NCBI GenBank assembly: GCA_017545165.1
Contig: JAFWQQ010000025.1
Coordinates: forward strand, 1 to 53,727
Reading direction: 5' to 3'
Length of the DNA stretch: 53,727 nt
From: Oscillospiraceae bacterium
Lineage (GTDB): Bacteria; Bacillota; Clostridia; Oscillospirales; Oscillospiraceae
Shown here piece after piece: positions 18,319 to 25,285 of the stretch; position 1 is the first letter of the stretch; every line of letters begins with the position of its first letter. The notes beneath the pieces were generated by a model, which was not told the DNA's origin, made no database searches, and was given only the letters and a program-made list of their open reading frames with translations. Position numbers and translations under genes: made by a program.

Positions 18319-19803
18319 TCATTTCTTCAGCTTTTCCAGACCGATGCGCAGGCGGCGGAGCGTCTCGTCCCGGCCCAGGATGCGGCAGATCTCCACCGCG
18401 CCGCCGGGGGTCACGGCCTTGCCGGCGGCGGCGATGCGCACCGGCCACATGACCTTGGCGTTCTTCACGGCCAGCTCCTCGGCCAGCTTGACCATGCAGT
18501 CCAGGATGTGCTCGTCGTCCCAGCTCTCCAGAGCCTCGAAGCGGGGGATCACCAGAGCCAGGATCTCCCGGGCGCTCTCCTCGTCAGACTTGGACTTTTT
18601 GTGCACGAAAAGCTCCGTGCCGTATTCCGGCAGCTCGTCGAAGAAGTCCAGCTTTTCCGGGATCTCCGTCAGCACCTCGGTGCGCTGCTGCAGGAGTCCT
18701 GCGACGGCGGCGGCGTCGATGGCCGGGTTTTTCACGGCCCGGCGGATCCAGGGCTCGGCCACCCGGGCAAAGGCCTCGGCGCTCATGCGGCGGATATACT
18801 CGGCGTTGAAGTAGCGCAGCTTCTCGATATCGAAGATGGCGGGGGACTTGGAGATGCCGGACATCTCAAAGGCCTCCTTCAGCTCCTCCAGGGAGAAGAT
18901 CTCCTGCTCCGCCTGCTCGCCCTTGGGGCTCCAGCCCAGCAGGGCCACATAGTTCAGCACCGCGTCCGTCAGGAAGCCCTGGGCGATCAGATCCTCATAG
19001 GAGGGGTCGCCGTGGCGCTTGGACATCTTGTTGTGGGCGTCCCGCATGACGGGGGAGCAGTGGACATACTTGGGGATGTCCCAGCCGAAGCCCTGATACA
19101 GCAGATTGTACTTGGGCGCGGAGGCCAGGTACTCGCTGCCCCGGACCACGTGGGTGATGCCCATGAGGTGGTCGTCCACCACGTTTGCGAAGTTGTAGGT
19201 GGGCAGGCCGTCCCGCTTCATCAGCACCTGGTCGTCCAGGCTGCTGTTGTCCACGGTGATGTCGCCGTAGATCTCGTCATGGAAGGTGGTGCTGCCCTCC
19301 TCGGGGATCTTCTGACGGATGACGAAGGGCTCGCCCGCCTGAGCTCTGCGATCGGCCTCGTCCTTCGAGAGGCTGCGGCAGGGATCGGCGGCCCGGTTAA
19401 AGTCTCCGGCGTCCTCCTCGCTCTCGGTCTTCTCGCAGAAGCAGCGGTAGGCGTGGCCCCGCTCCACCAGCAGCTCCGCGTACTTTCCGTAGAAGGGGCG
19501 GCGCTGGGTCTGCACATAGGGGCCCACGGGGCCGCCCACATCCGGGCCCTCGTCGTGGTCCAGGTGGCACTCGGCCATGGTCTTGTAGATCACGTCCACC
19601 GCGCCCTCCACCAGACGGCCCTGGTCGGTGTCCTCAATGCGCAGCAGGAACTTGCCGCCGTAATGCCGGGCGATCAGCCAGGTGTAGAGGGCTGTGCGAA
19701 GATTGCCCACGTGCATGTAGCCGGTGGGCGAGGGGGCAAAGCGGGTGCGCACCTCGTTTTTGGGAATGCGCGCCTCCATCTCATCAAACCAGGTCATATC
19801 CAT
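18319..19803 (-). CDS. gltX: Glutamyl-tRNA synthetase
   Basis: 494 residues, class I aminoacyl-tRNA synthetase that charges tRNA-Glu (and possibly tRNA-Gln in the transamidation route). The HIGH-type motif is FAPSPTGYMHVGNLRTALY near residue 22. The KMSKS-type motif is KMSKRHGDPSYEDLI near 258. A helical anticodon-binding domain follows. Three nearby ATGs are in frame; 19803 is chosen because GGAAGGAG (19811-19818) gives a 7-base spacing, while 19809 is too close and 19797 a little far. It is transcribed from a near-consensus promoter at 19948-19976, divergent from trpS. Confidence 0.95.
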   Translation of the reverse strand: MDMTWFDEMEARIPKNEVRTRFAPSPTGYMHVGNLRTALYTWLIARHYGGKFLLRIEDTDQGRLVEGAVDVIYKTMAECHLDHDEGPDVGGPVGPYVQTQRRPFYGKYAELLVERGHAYRCFCEKTESEEDAGDFNRAADPCRSLSKDEADRRAQAGEPFVIRQKIPEEGSTTFHDEIYGDITVDNSSLDDQVLMKRDGLPTYNFANVVDDHLMGITHVVRGSEYLASAPKYNLLYQGFGWDIPKYVHCSPVMRDAHNKMSKRHGDPSYEDLIAQGFLTDAVLNYVALLGWSPKGEQAEQEIFSLEELKEAFEMSGISKSPAIFDIEKLRYFNAEYIRRMSAEAFARVAEPWIRRAVKNPAIDAAAVAGLLQQRTEVLTEIPEKLDFFDELPEYGTELFVHKKSKSDEESAREILALVIPRFEALESWDDEHILDCMVKLAEELAVKNAKVMWPVRIAAAGKAVTPGGAVEICRILGRDETLRRLRIGLEKLKK

Positions 19804-19814
19804 ATCCATTCTCC

Positions 19815-19890
19815 TTCCATATAGCCTTCCCCCCTCGGGGGAAGGTGGCATCCGCCGTCCCACGCTAGGCGGATGACGGATGAGGGGGAC
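19815..19890 (-). repeat. Hairpin repeat in the gltX leader
   Basis: Inverted repeats CCTTCCCCCC/GGGGGGAAGG and CATCCGCC/GGCGGATG surround the gltX 5' leader. The layout (charge-tract hairpin, CATCCG.., GGATGACGG) is shared with 32320-32400. It could be a dispersed repeat or a structured leader. Confidence 0.55.
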
Positions 19891-19947
19891 CATTTCGCGT
19901 TCGCCTTGTGAAAACAAAACACGCAAAACTGCCCGCAGGGCCCAACT

Positions 19948-19976
19948 ATCATATTTTACATTTTCCCTGTTGTCAA
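19948..19976 (-). promoter_or_regulatory. Promoter of gltX
   Basis: On the minus strand, TTGACA (19971-19976), 17 bp and TATGAT (19948-19953). The -35 box overlaps the -35 box of the trpS promoter on the opposite strand. Confidence 0.85.
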
Positions 19977-19998
19977 GACGCTTTTCTTTTGATAAAAT
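19970..19998 (+). promoter_or_regulatory. Promoter of trpS
   Basis: TTGTCA (19970-19975), 17 bp and TAAAAT (19993-19998), 38 bp upstream of trpS. Back-to-back with the gltX promoter. Confidence 0.8.
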
Positions 19999-20036
19999 AC
20001 AAATTCAGCAACAGTAATCTGGAAGGAAGTGTTCTT

Positions 20037-21056
20037 ATGGAAAATACCGCTGCGAAAAAAGTCATGCTTTCGGGCATCAAGCCCACCGGGGATCTGACCC
20101 TGGGCTCCTATCTGGGGGCGATCAAGAATTGGGCGGAGCGCGCCGAGCAGTACGACTGCTACTATTTCATGGCGGATCTCCACGCCCTCACCACCCGCAA
20201 CGACCCGGCCCTGCTGCGCCGCCGCACCCTGGAGCAGCTGGCCCAGTACGTGGCCTGCGGCCTGGATCCGGAGAAGAACACCCTCTTTCTCCAGAGCCAT
20301 GTGCCCGCCCATGCCGAGCTCGGCTGGGTGCTGAACTGCTACACCATGTTCGGCGAGCTCAGCCGCATGACCCAGTTTAAGGACAAGAGCGCCAAGAACG
20401 CCGACAATATCAACGGCGGCCTCTTCACCTACCCCGCCCTGATGGCGGCGGACATCCTGCTGTATCAGCCGGACTATGTCCCCGTGGGGGAGGACCAGAA
20501 GCAGCATGTGGAGCTGACGAGGGACGTGGCCCAGCGCTTCAACAATCTCTACGGCGAGACCTTCAAGATCCCCGAGCCCTTCATCCCCAAGGTGGGCGCC
20601 CGGGTCATGGACCTGCAGAACCCCACCAGCAAGATGTCCAAGTCTGACGAGGTGGGCACCGGCCGGGTCCTGGTCATGGAAGCCCCGGAGGACATCATGC
20701 GCAAGTTCAAGCGGGCGATTACCGATTGCGACACGGAGCACTGCGTCCGCTACGATCCGGAGAAGAAGCCGGGCGTTGCGAACCTGATGAGCATCTACGC
20801 CGCCGTCACCGGCAAGAGCTTCGACGAGATCGAGCGGGAGTTCGACGGCCTGGGCTACGGCGCCTTCAAGCCCGCCGTGGGCGAGGCTGTGGTGGAGACC
20901 CTGCGTCCCATCCGGGAGGAGGCCCAGAAGATCATGAAGGACAAGGCCTATCTGGAGGGCCTGTGCAAAGCCGGCGCCGAGAAGGCCTCCTATATCGCGG
21001 GCAAGACCCTGCGCAAGGTCTACAAGAAGGTTGGGCTTGTCCCGGCCGTGCGGTAA
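20037..21056 (+). CDS. trpS: Tryptophanyl-tRNA synthetase
   Basis: 339 residues, the normal bacterial TrpRS length. A class I synthetase that charges tRNA-Trp. The HIGH-equivalent is in SGIKPTGDLTLGSYLGAIKN near residue 12. DYVPVGEDQKQHVELTRDVA near 148 forms part of the adenylate site, and the KMSKS loop is SKMSKSDE near 200. ATG 20037 has GGAAGGAAG upstream; an in-frame codon at 19908 lies upstream of the promoter and is rejected. I see no T-box leader: the transcript start predicted from the promoter leaves only about 30 nt. Confidence 0.96.
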   Translation: MENTAAKKVMLSGIKPTGDLTLGSYLGAIKNWAERAEQYDCYYFMADLHALTTRNDPALLRRRTLEQLAQYVACGLDPEKNTLFLQSHVPAHAELGWVLNCYTMFGELSRMTQFKDKSAKNADNINGGLFTYPALMAADILLYQPDYVPVGEDQKQHVELTRDVAQRFNNLYGETFKIPEPFIPKVGARVMDLQNPTSKMSKSDEVGTGRVLVMEAPEDIMRKFKRAITDCDTEHCVRYDPEKKPGVANLMSIYAAVTGKSFDEIEREFDGLGYGAFKPAVGEAVVETLRPIREEAQKIMKDKAYLEGLCKAGAEKASYIAGKTLRKVYKKVGLVPAVR

Positions 21057-21158
21057 AAAGAAAAATGAAGGCCGGTTAACGGCTTGGAAGAAGTTCCCCT
21101 GAGATGGGGGAGCGGGCTTGTCTGCGCAATGACGGACCGGAGGAAACAGGCCCTCAGT

Positions 21159-21177
21159 CCCGGTGTGCGCACTGGGG
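21159..21177. repeat. CCCCAGTG hairpin repeat (inverted, diverged copy)
   Basis: CCCGGTG-TGCG-CACTGGGG, the complement of the hairpin at 18203-18222 with one mismatch. It sits in the trpS-TagO gap (21057-21230), which otherwise shows no gene. Confidence 0.7.
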
Positions 21178-21230
21178 CAGCCCCTACACAGGGGGGCTTA
21201 TAAGGAAGAAAAAGTATTGGAGTAGTTGCG

Positions 21231-22340
21231 ATGTTTTCGAACATGGCTTTGTGGCTGCAACTGATATTGGCGTCTCTGCTGGCTTTCCTGGTCAGCTACT
21301 TCATGACGCCCTATGTAAAGCGTTTCGCCGAGCTGGTCGGAGCAGTGGACCAGCCCAGCGCGCGGCGGATCAACACGGTCCCCATCCCCCGGATGGGCGG
21401 CCTGGCGATCTTTCTGGGCTTTGTGCTGACGGCGCTGCTCTTTGCGCCGCTGAACACGCAGGTCACCGGCATCATGCTGGGCGCGGCCATCATTGCCATG
21501 ATGGGAGAGGTTGACGACATTGTCTCGCTGAATCCCTGGATCAAGCTGGCCGGGCAGATCGTGGCCGCCGTGGTGGTGATCCGCTGCGGCGTGGTCTTCA
21601 GCGCCATTTCCAACCTCAACCCCCTCTCGGAGGTCACGACCATTGAGATCGGCTGGCTCTCCCTGCCGCTGACCGTGCTGTGGATCGTGGCCTGCACCAA
21701 CGCCGTGAACCTGATCGACGGGCTGGACGGCCTGGCGGTGGGCGTGTCCGCCATCAGCTCCCTGACCATGCTGGTGGTGTCCCTCTTCGTGTCGGAGCCG
21801 GTGGTCTCCCTGCTGCTGGCGATCCTCACCGGCGCCTGCCTGGGCTTCATGCCCTATAATCTGAACCCCGCCAAGATCTTTATGGGGGACGTGGGCTCCC
21901 AGCTGCTGGGCTTCGTGCTGAGCACCGTGTCCATCCTGGGCCTGTTCAAGATGCACACCATCATCACCTTCCTGGTGCCGCTGCTGGCCCTGGCCCTGCC
22001 TTTGGCTGACACCACCTTTGCCTTCTTCCGCCGCATCCTGCGGGGGCAGAGCCCCTTTCACCCGGACCGGGGCCACCTCCATCACCGGCTCCTGGCCCTG
22101 GGCCTGAGCCAGAAGCAGGCCGTTGCCGTGATGTACGGCATCTCCGCCATCCTGGGCCTCAGCGCCGTGCTGATGACGGGGGACAGTCCGCTGCTGCGCA
22201 TCGGCTGTCTGGTGCTGGCCTTCGGCATCTCCATCACCGTCTGGCTCTATGTGTTCCGCAAGAATCCCAAGCTGCGCCTGGGCCGCCGGGAAAACGGGGA
22301 GGCCGCGGAGGCGGCCGACGAGGGCGGCAAGCAGCTCTGA
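21231..22340 (+). CDS. Undecaprenyl-phosphate sugar-1-phosphate transferase (TagO/WecA/MraY family)
   Basis: 369 residues, polytopic membrane enzyme with about 10-11 helices. The family transfers an N-acetylhexosamine-1-phosphate from UDP-sugar to undecaprenyl phosphate, starting teichoic-acid or other envelope glycan synthesis. It has PRMGGLAIFLGF near residue 54, GEVDDIVSLNPWIKL near 97, NAVNLIDGLDGLAVG near 160 and FMGDVGSQLLGF near 220. HPDRGHLHHRLL near 281 contains the HxHH motif of TagO/WecA enzymes rather than MraY. A charged C-terminal tail (ENGEAAEAADEGG) follows. GGAG lies 12 bases before the ATG. The exact sugar is not determinable. Confidence 0.92.
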   Translation: MFSNMALWLQLILASLLAFLVSYFMTPYVKRFAELVGAVDQPSARRINTVPIPRMGGLAIFLGFVLTALLFAPLNTQVTGIMLGAAIIAMMGEVDDIVSLNPWIKLAGQIVAAVVVIRCGVVFSAISNLNPLSEVTTIEIGWLSLPLTVLWIVACTNAVNLIDGLDGLAVGVSAISSLTMLVVSLFVSEPVVSLLLAILTGACLGFMPYNLNPAKIFMGDVGSQLLGFVLSTVSILGLFKMHTIITFLVPLLALALPLADTTFAFFRRILRGQSPFHPDRGHLHHRLLALGLSQKQAVAVMYGISAILGLSAVLMTGDSPLLRIGCLVLAFGISITVWLYVFRKNPKLRLGRRENGEAAEAADEGGKQL

Positions 22341-22366
22341 AACAGCGGCTCCGCCTCCATCTCGAC

Positions 22367-22405
22367 AGGGAAAACCGCAGAGGCTTTGCCGCTGCGGTTT
22401 TCCCT
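22367..22405. terminator. Bidirectional terminator
   Basis: A 14-bp stem: AGGGAAAACCGCAG (22367-22380) and 22392-22405. It lies between the convergent TagO-like gene and the small-protein operon. Confidence 0.75.
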
Positions 22406-22408
22406 ATG

Positions 22409-22693
22409 TCAGAAAAACAGCATGGCGCCCAGCGTGACCAGCCAGTCCTTGTCGCCGCTCTCCCGATAGAGCAGGTAGAGGATCAGCAGCAGGAGCAGGT
22501 CCTCGGTCTCCAGCTCCCCCAGGGAGGCGGAGAGCAGCCGCTGGAGCTGCCGGGGGAGCAGCCCCGCCCCTGGGGGCGGGGGAGGAGGGCCCGGTTCCCG
22601 ATGAGGCGGCTCCGGCACCCGGCGGGGCGGCTCCGGCAGGCCCTCGGGGATCCGCCGGACCCGGCCCGTGTTCCCTTCATAGCGTTTCACCAT
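22409..22693 (-). CDS. Small protein with hydrophobic C-terminus, unknown function
   Basis: 94 residues, not recognised as a named family. The N-terminus is basic (MVKRYEGNTGRVRRI). Residues 15-45 form a proline/arginine-rich region (EPPRRVPEPPHREPGPPPPPP). The C-terminus (about 65-94) is leucine-rich and hydrophobic (DLLLLLILYLLYRESGDKDW), probably membrane-associated. It overlaps the 3' end of the upstream gene by 17 bp, which suggests translational coupling. It is the last of three small minus-strand genes ending at a bidirectional terminator. ATG 22693 is chosen because the ORF upstream of it lies within the preceding gene. Confidence 0.6.
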   Translation of the reverse strand: MVKRYEGNTGRVRRIPEGLPEPPRRVPEPPHREPGPPPPPPGAGLLPRQLQRLLSASLGELETEDLLLLLILYLLYRESGDKDWLVTLGAMLFF

Positions 22694-23015
22694 TCCCCAG
22701 CTCCCCCATGGCCAGACGTGCCGCACGGGCCAGGCGCGCAAGGCGCATGGCCCGGTCCAGCTTGCTCCGGCGTTTTTCTGACAGATAGGGCTTCATGGCC
22801 TCCAGCAGGGCCCGCTTCTCCGCGTCGCCGCCCTGCTGACCCAGCAGCGCCCCCAGTTTGCCCAGCAGGGCGCTGTCCGCCTCGCCAGCCGCCCCGGAGG
22901 GGGAGGCCGGGGCGGCGCCTCCCTCGCCCATGAGCGACTGGGCCAGGCCCTGGATCCTCGCCATCTGCTCCGGGTCGCTGAGAATGCTGTTGAGCCGATC
23001 CTCCAGCTCGCTCAC
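22677..23015 (-). CDS. Small helical protein, unknown function
   Basis: 112 residues, not assigned to a known family. The N-terminus (VSELEDRLNSILSDPEQMAR) is a short amphipathic helix. A low-complexity Gly/Ala stretch follows, then a basic helical C-terminus (MKPYLSEKRRSKLDRAMRLA). GTG at 23015 is preferred over GTG 23024 because GGAGG at 23025-23029 abuts the latter. It is the middle gene of the three-gene small-protein cluster, separated from the first by about 30 bp. High-GC third positions support a real gene. Confidence 0.62.
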   Translation of the reverse strand: MSELEDRLNSILSDPEQMARIQGLAQSLMGEGGAAPASPSGAAGEADSALLGKLGALLGQQGGDAEKRALLEAMKPYLSEKRRSKLDRAMRLARLARAARLAMGELGNGETL

Positions 23016-23045
23016 GGCGCTCACCTCCAGACAAGAACGATCCCC

Positions 23046-23285
23046 CTACTTCTGCATCACCCTGCGCAGGTTTTCCGCCAGCCTCTGCCCCTCGTCGCTG
23101 CGCAGGACCCCCTGCAGGATCTGCCGAAGGGCCTCGCTGTCCCCGCTGCGCAGGGCCTTTTCCACTGCTGCGCCGTCAATGCGCGCGCCCAGCCTCCGCC
23201 CGTCTGCGGAGTCCGCCAGGGCGCGCAGCTCCTCGGTTTTTCCCTTGTTCCGCAGCTCCTGGGCCAGTTTTTCCAGATCCTGCAT
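23046..23285 (-). CDS. Small charged helical protein, unknown function
   Basis: 79 residues, no family named with confidence. Predicted all-helical, charged: MQDLEKLAQELRNKGKTEEL at the start, and EALRQILQGVLRSDEGQRLA toward the end. The ATG at 23285 has a strong GGGGGAGG upstream and is preferred to the longer frame starting at 23354. It is the first gene of a co-oriented cluster with 22677-23015 and 22409-22693, divergent from the phosphoesterase gene. Together they look like a small conserved operon of unknown role. Confidence 0.62.
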   Translation of the reverse strand: MQDLEKLAQELRNKGKTEELRALADSADGRRLGARIDGAAVEKALRSGDSEALRQILQGVLRSDEGQRLAENLRRVMQK

Positions 23286-23368
23286 CGGCCTCCCCCCTCT
23301 CCTTCGTCCCATCTTATGCAGCTGGGAGGAGAAACTTGACAAATCCGATCTCATAAAGGAGCTTTCTC

Positions 23369-23836
23369 ATGAACGTCGCCGTTTTTTCCGACACCCATTC
23401 CAACACCGGCCGCATGCTGGCGGAGCTCCGCCGCTGCCCCCCGGATATGATCCTCCACCTGGGCGATCATGACAGAGACGCCCGGATCCTCCGCCGGGAG
23501 TTTCCGGCCATCCCGGTTTACGTCGTCTGCGGCAACTGCGATTACGGCTCCCAGGAGCCGGAGGAGGCGGTGGTCTCCCTGGGACCGGTGGACGCCTTCC
23601 TTACCCACGGCCACCTCTACAATGTGCGCTGGGGCGTGGATTCTCTGGTCTACGCCGCCCAGGAGCAGGAATGTCAGCTGGCCCTCTACGGTCACACCCA
23701 CATTGCCGACTCTCAGGAGATCGGCGGGGTGAAGGTGGTGAACCCCGGCACCGCCGGAGTAGGACGGGAGCTGACCTACGCCTGGATCACGATTTTCGAC
23801 AACGGAGGCATCGCGGTAGAAATCAGAGAGCTTTGA
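23369..23836 (+). CDS. YfcE/MJ0936-type metallophosphoesterase
   Basis: 155 residues, calcineurin-like phosphoesterase of the small YfcE family, which uses two metal ions to hydrolyse phosphodiesters. All metal-ligand motifs are present: FSDTHSN at 6-12, LHLGDHDRD near 30 (D-x-H form), VCGNCDYG near 53, THGHLYN near 79 and YGHTHIAD near 107, then NPGTAGVGR near 125. The substrate is not predictable from sequence. AAGGAG precedes ATG 23369. Its stop codon lies inside the stem of its own terminator. Confidence 0.92.
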   Translation: MNVAVFSDTHSNTGRMLAELRRCPPDMILHLGDHDRDARILRREFPAIPVYVVCGNCDYGSQEPEEAVVSLGPVDAFLTHGHLYNVRWGVDSLVYAAQEQECQLALYGHTHIADSQEIGGVKVVNPGTAGVGRELTYAWITIFDNGGIAVEIREL

Positions 23837-23864
23837 AACCAAGGTTTCAAAGCTCTCTGATTTT
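23824..23864 (+). terminator. Terminator of the phosphoesterase gene
   Basis: A perfect 17-bp stem (23824-23840 with 23843-23859) and a two-base loop, then ATTTTTCG. The TGA stop is within the left arm. Confidence 0.85.
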
Positions 23865-23872
23865 TCGTGGAT

Positions 23873-24000
23873 AGTTCGTAGTTCGTAGTTCGCAGTTCGC
23901 AGTTCGTAGAACACCGTTCTGAGTTAGGAGTGTGGAGGATGATTGAAAACCGTACTGGTTTTCGGCAAACTCTGTTCACTGTTCACTGTTATCTGTTCAC
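23873..24000. repeat. Two heptanucleotide arrays (AGTTCGT and TGTTCAC)
   Basis: Five AGTTCGT/AGTTCGC units at 23873-23907, and four TGTTCAC-type units (one degenerate, TGTTATC) at 23973-24000. Between them is about 65 bp with a short AAAACCGTACTGGTTTT hairpin (23946-23962). Located between convergent genes. Confidence 0.8.
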
Positions 24001-24015
24001 TTTTTCCGCGTCGCC

Positions 24016-24636
24016 TTAGAGCCTGGACAGGGTGGCTCGGGCGGTGTAGCGGCGGGGGACCCGGGAGACATAGGGGCTGTCCTTCACGAAAAAGCGCCAG
24101 AGCCGATCCCGGTATTCCACCGCGTAGTCCACGTTCACCCGGGGGGAGACGCAGATCTCTCCGGGGGAGAAGTCCCGGTATTCCGCCAGAAACAGCTCCT
24201 CGCCGCACAGGTCCAGCCCGTACTGCGCCAGGCCGATGTCCAGGGCCTGGCAGAGCCTGCCCGGTCCGCTGCAGAGCAGCAGGGGATCGGCCGTGCCCCG
24301 CCGCGCCGCCATCAACTCCAGGCCCTCCACCGGCTCCAGGGCCCGGATCAGCACCGCCTGGGGCGAGCCCTCCGGGGCGGTGACCACGTTGAAGCAGCGG
24401 TGCATCCCGTAAATCGAGAACACGTAGGCGTGCCCCGGCGGCCCGAACATGGCCTCGGTCCGGGCGGTGCGCCGGCCGCCGAAGGAATGGGCTGCATCGT
24501 CCTCCGGGCCGCAGTAGGCCTCCGCCTCCACGATCATCCCGGCGGCCAGGCCCTCCGGCGTCCGATGGCAGAGGAGCTTACCCAAAAGAAGCGGCGCCGC
24601 TTCCGCGGCGCTTTTCTCCAAAAAGTTTCTATTCAT
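24016..24636 (-). CDS. 3-methyladenine DNA glycosylase (Aag/MPG family)
   Basis: 206 residues, Aag family; excises alkylated or deaminated purines for base-excision repair. It has LLGKLLCHRTPEGLAAGMIV near residue 17, the catalytic-base region EAEAYCGPEDDAAHSFGG near 37 (with TEAMFGPPGHAYVFSIYGMH following) and VLIRALEPVEG near 95. SGPGRLCQALDI near 122 is the characteristic SGPGKL-type loop. Length is typical. Its ATG overlaps the end of the upstream acetyltransferase gene by 8 bp, so the two are coupled. Confidence 0.93.
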   Translation of the reverse strand: MNRNFLEKSAAEAAPLLLGKLLCHRTPEGLAAGMIVEAEAYCGPEDDAAHSFGGRRTARTEAMFGPPGHAYVFSIYGMHRCFNVVTAPEGSPQAVLIRALEPVEGLELMAARRGTADPLLLCSGPGRLCQALDIGLAQYGLDLCGEELFLAEYRDFSPGEICVSPRVNVDYAVEYRDRLWRFFVKDSPYVSRVPRRYTARATLSRL

Positions 24637-25171
24637 CCGAAACGGCCTCTCCGGGAGCTTTGGGCGCGGGAAGCCTGAAGTGCAGCAGGGTGTAGGCCTC
24701 GCCGTTGCGGTCGTCGATGCAGGTCTCCGAGCCTGTGGGACAGAAGCCCCGGGAGAGGATCAGCCGGTGGGAGCGCTCGTTCTGCTCCCGGCAGTAGGCC
24801 CGGAATTCCCGGGCGCCCAGGGAAAAGGCCCTTTGGGTCAGCGCGTCCAGGATCTGGCCGCCGTAGCCCCGGCCCACATAGTCCGGCCCCAGGGCCACCC
24901 CGCTCTCCTCCCAGACTCCGGGCTCCAGCTCCTGCATGCCCGCAAAGCCGACGGCCTTGCCGCTGCCCTTTTCGTACACGAAGAGGGCGTACTCGTGCTG
25001 CTGCTCATAGGCCAGGGTCCGGCGCATCCGGTCCCGGGCGGCCTCCTCGCTCTCGGTGACGCTCCAGAGCATGTAGCGGGCGCTCTCGGCGTGGCGCCAG
25101 AGATTCCGATAGATATCCGGCCAGTCCTCGAAGACGGCCTTTTTCAGGATCAGGTCCTTGGTTTCCAGCAT
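24629..25171 (-). CDS. GNAT-family N-acetyltransferase
   Basis: 180 residues, RimJ/RimL-like GNAT domain that moves an acetyl group from acetyl-CoA to an amine. It starts with LETKDLILKKAVFEDWPDIY, which is typical. The acetyl-CoA-binding motif is GPDYVGRGYGGQILDALTQ near residue 105, followed by YCREQNERSHRLILSRGF. ATG 25171 (MLETKDL) follows GAGGTG, and a promoter lies just upstream. The acceptor cannot be predicted; the link to aag is only operonic. Confidence 0.9.
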   Translation of the reverse strand: MLETKDLILKKAVFEDWPDIYRNLWRHAESARYMLWSVTESEEAARDRMRRTLAYEQQHEYALFVYEKGSGKAVGFAGMQELEPGVWEESGVALGPDYVGRGYGGQILDALTQRAFSLGAREFRAYCREQNERSHRLILSRGFCPTGSETCIDDRNGEAYTLLHFRLPAPKAPGEAVSDE

Positions 25172-25190
25172 GCTGCAACACCTCGCAGAC

Positions 25191-25219
25191 AGTGTATCAT
25201 CCCCGTGGGCCCATTGCAA
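25191..25219 (-). promoter_or_regulatory. Promoter of the GNAT-aag operon
   Basis: On the minus strand, TTGCAA (25214-25219), 17 bp and TACACT (25191-25196), 20 bp upstream of the GNAT start. Confidence 0.7.
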
Positions 25220-25228
25220 GAAGAACCT

Positions 25229-25276
25229 CGATAAAACAACAACAGCCTGCCGAAGCAGGCTGTTGTTGTTTTATCG
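25229..25276 (-). terminator. Terminator of the M3 peptidase gene
   Basis: A perfect 22-bp stem (25229-25250 with 25255-25276) closed by a CGAA loop. The A/T-rich stem base gives U-rich flanks on both strands. Confidence 0.85.
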
Positions 25277-25285
25277 AATCGAGGA

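Noticed and set aside
19999-20036. T-box leader before trpS
   Set aside because: The promoter leaves only about 30 nt, with no specifier hairpin or T-box sequence.
19990-21057. tRNA or rRNA genes near the synthetase genes
   Set aside because: No cloverleaf with a TTCGANNC arm was seen here or elsewhere in the window.
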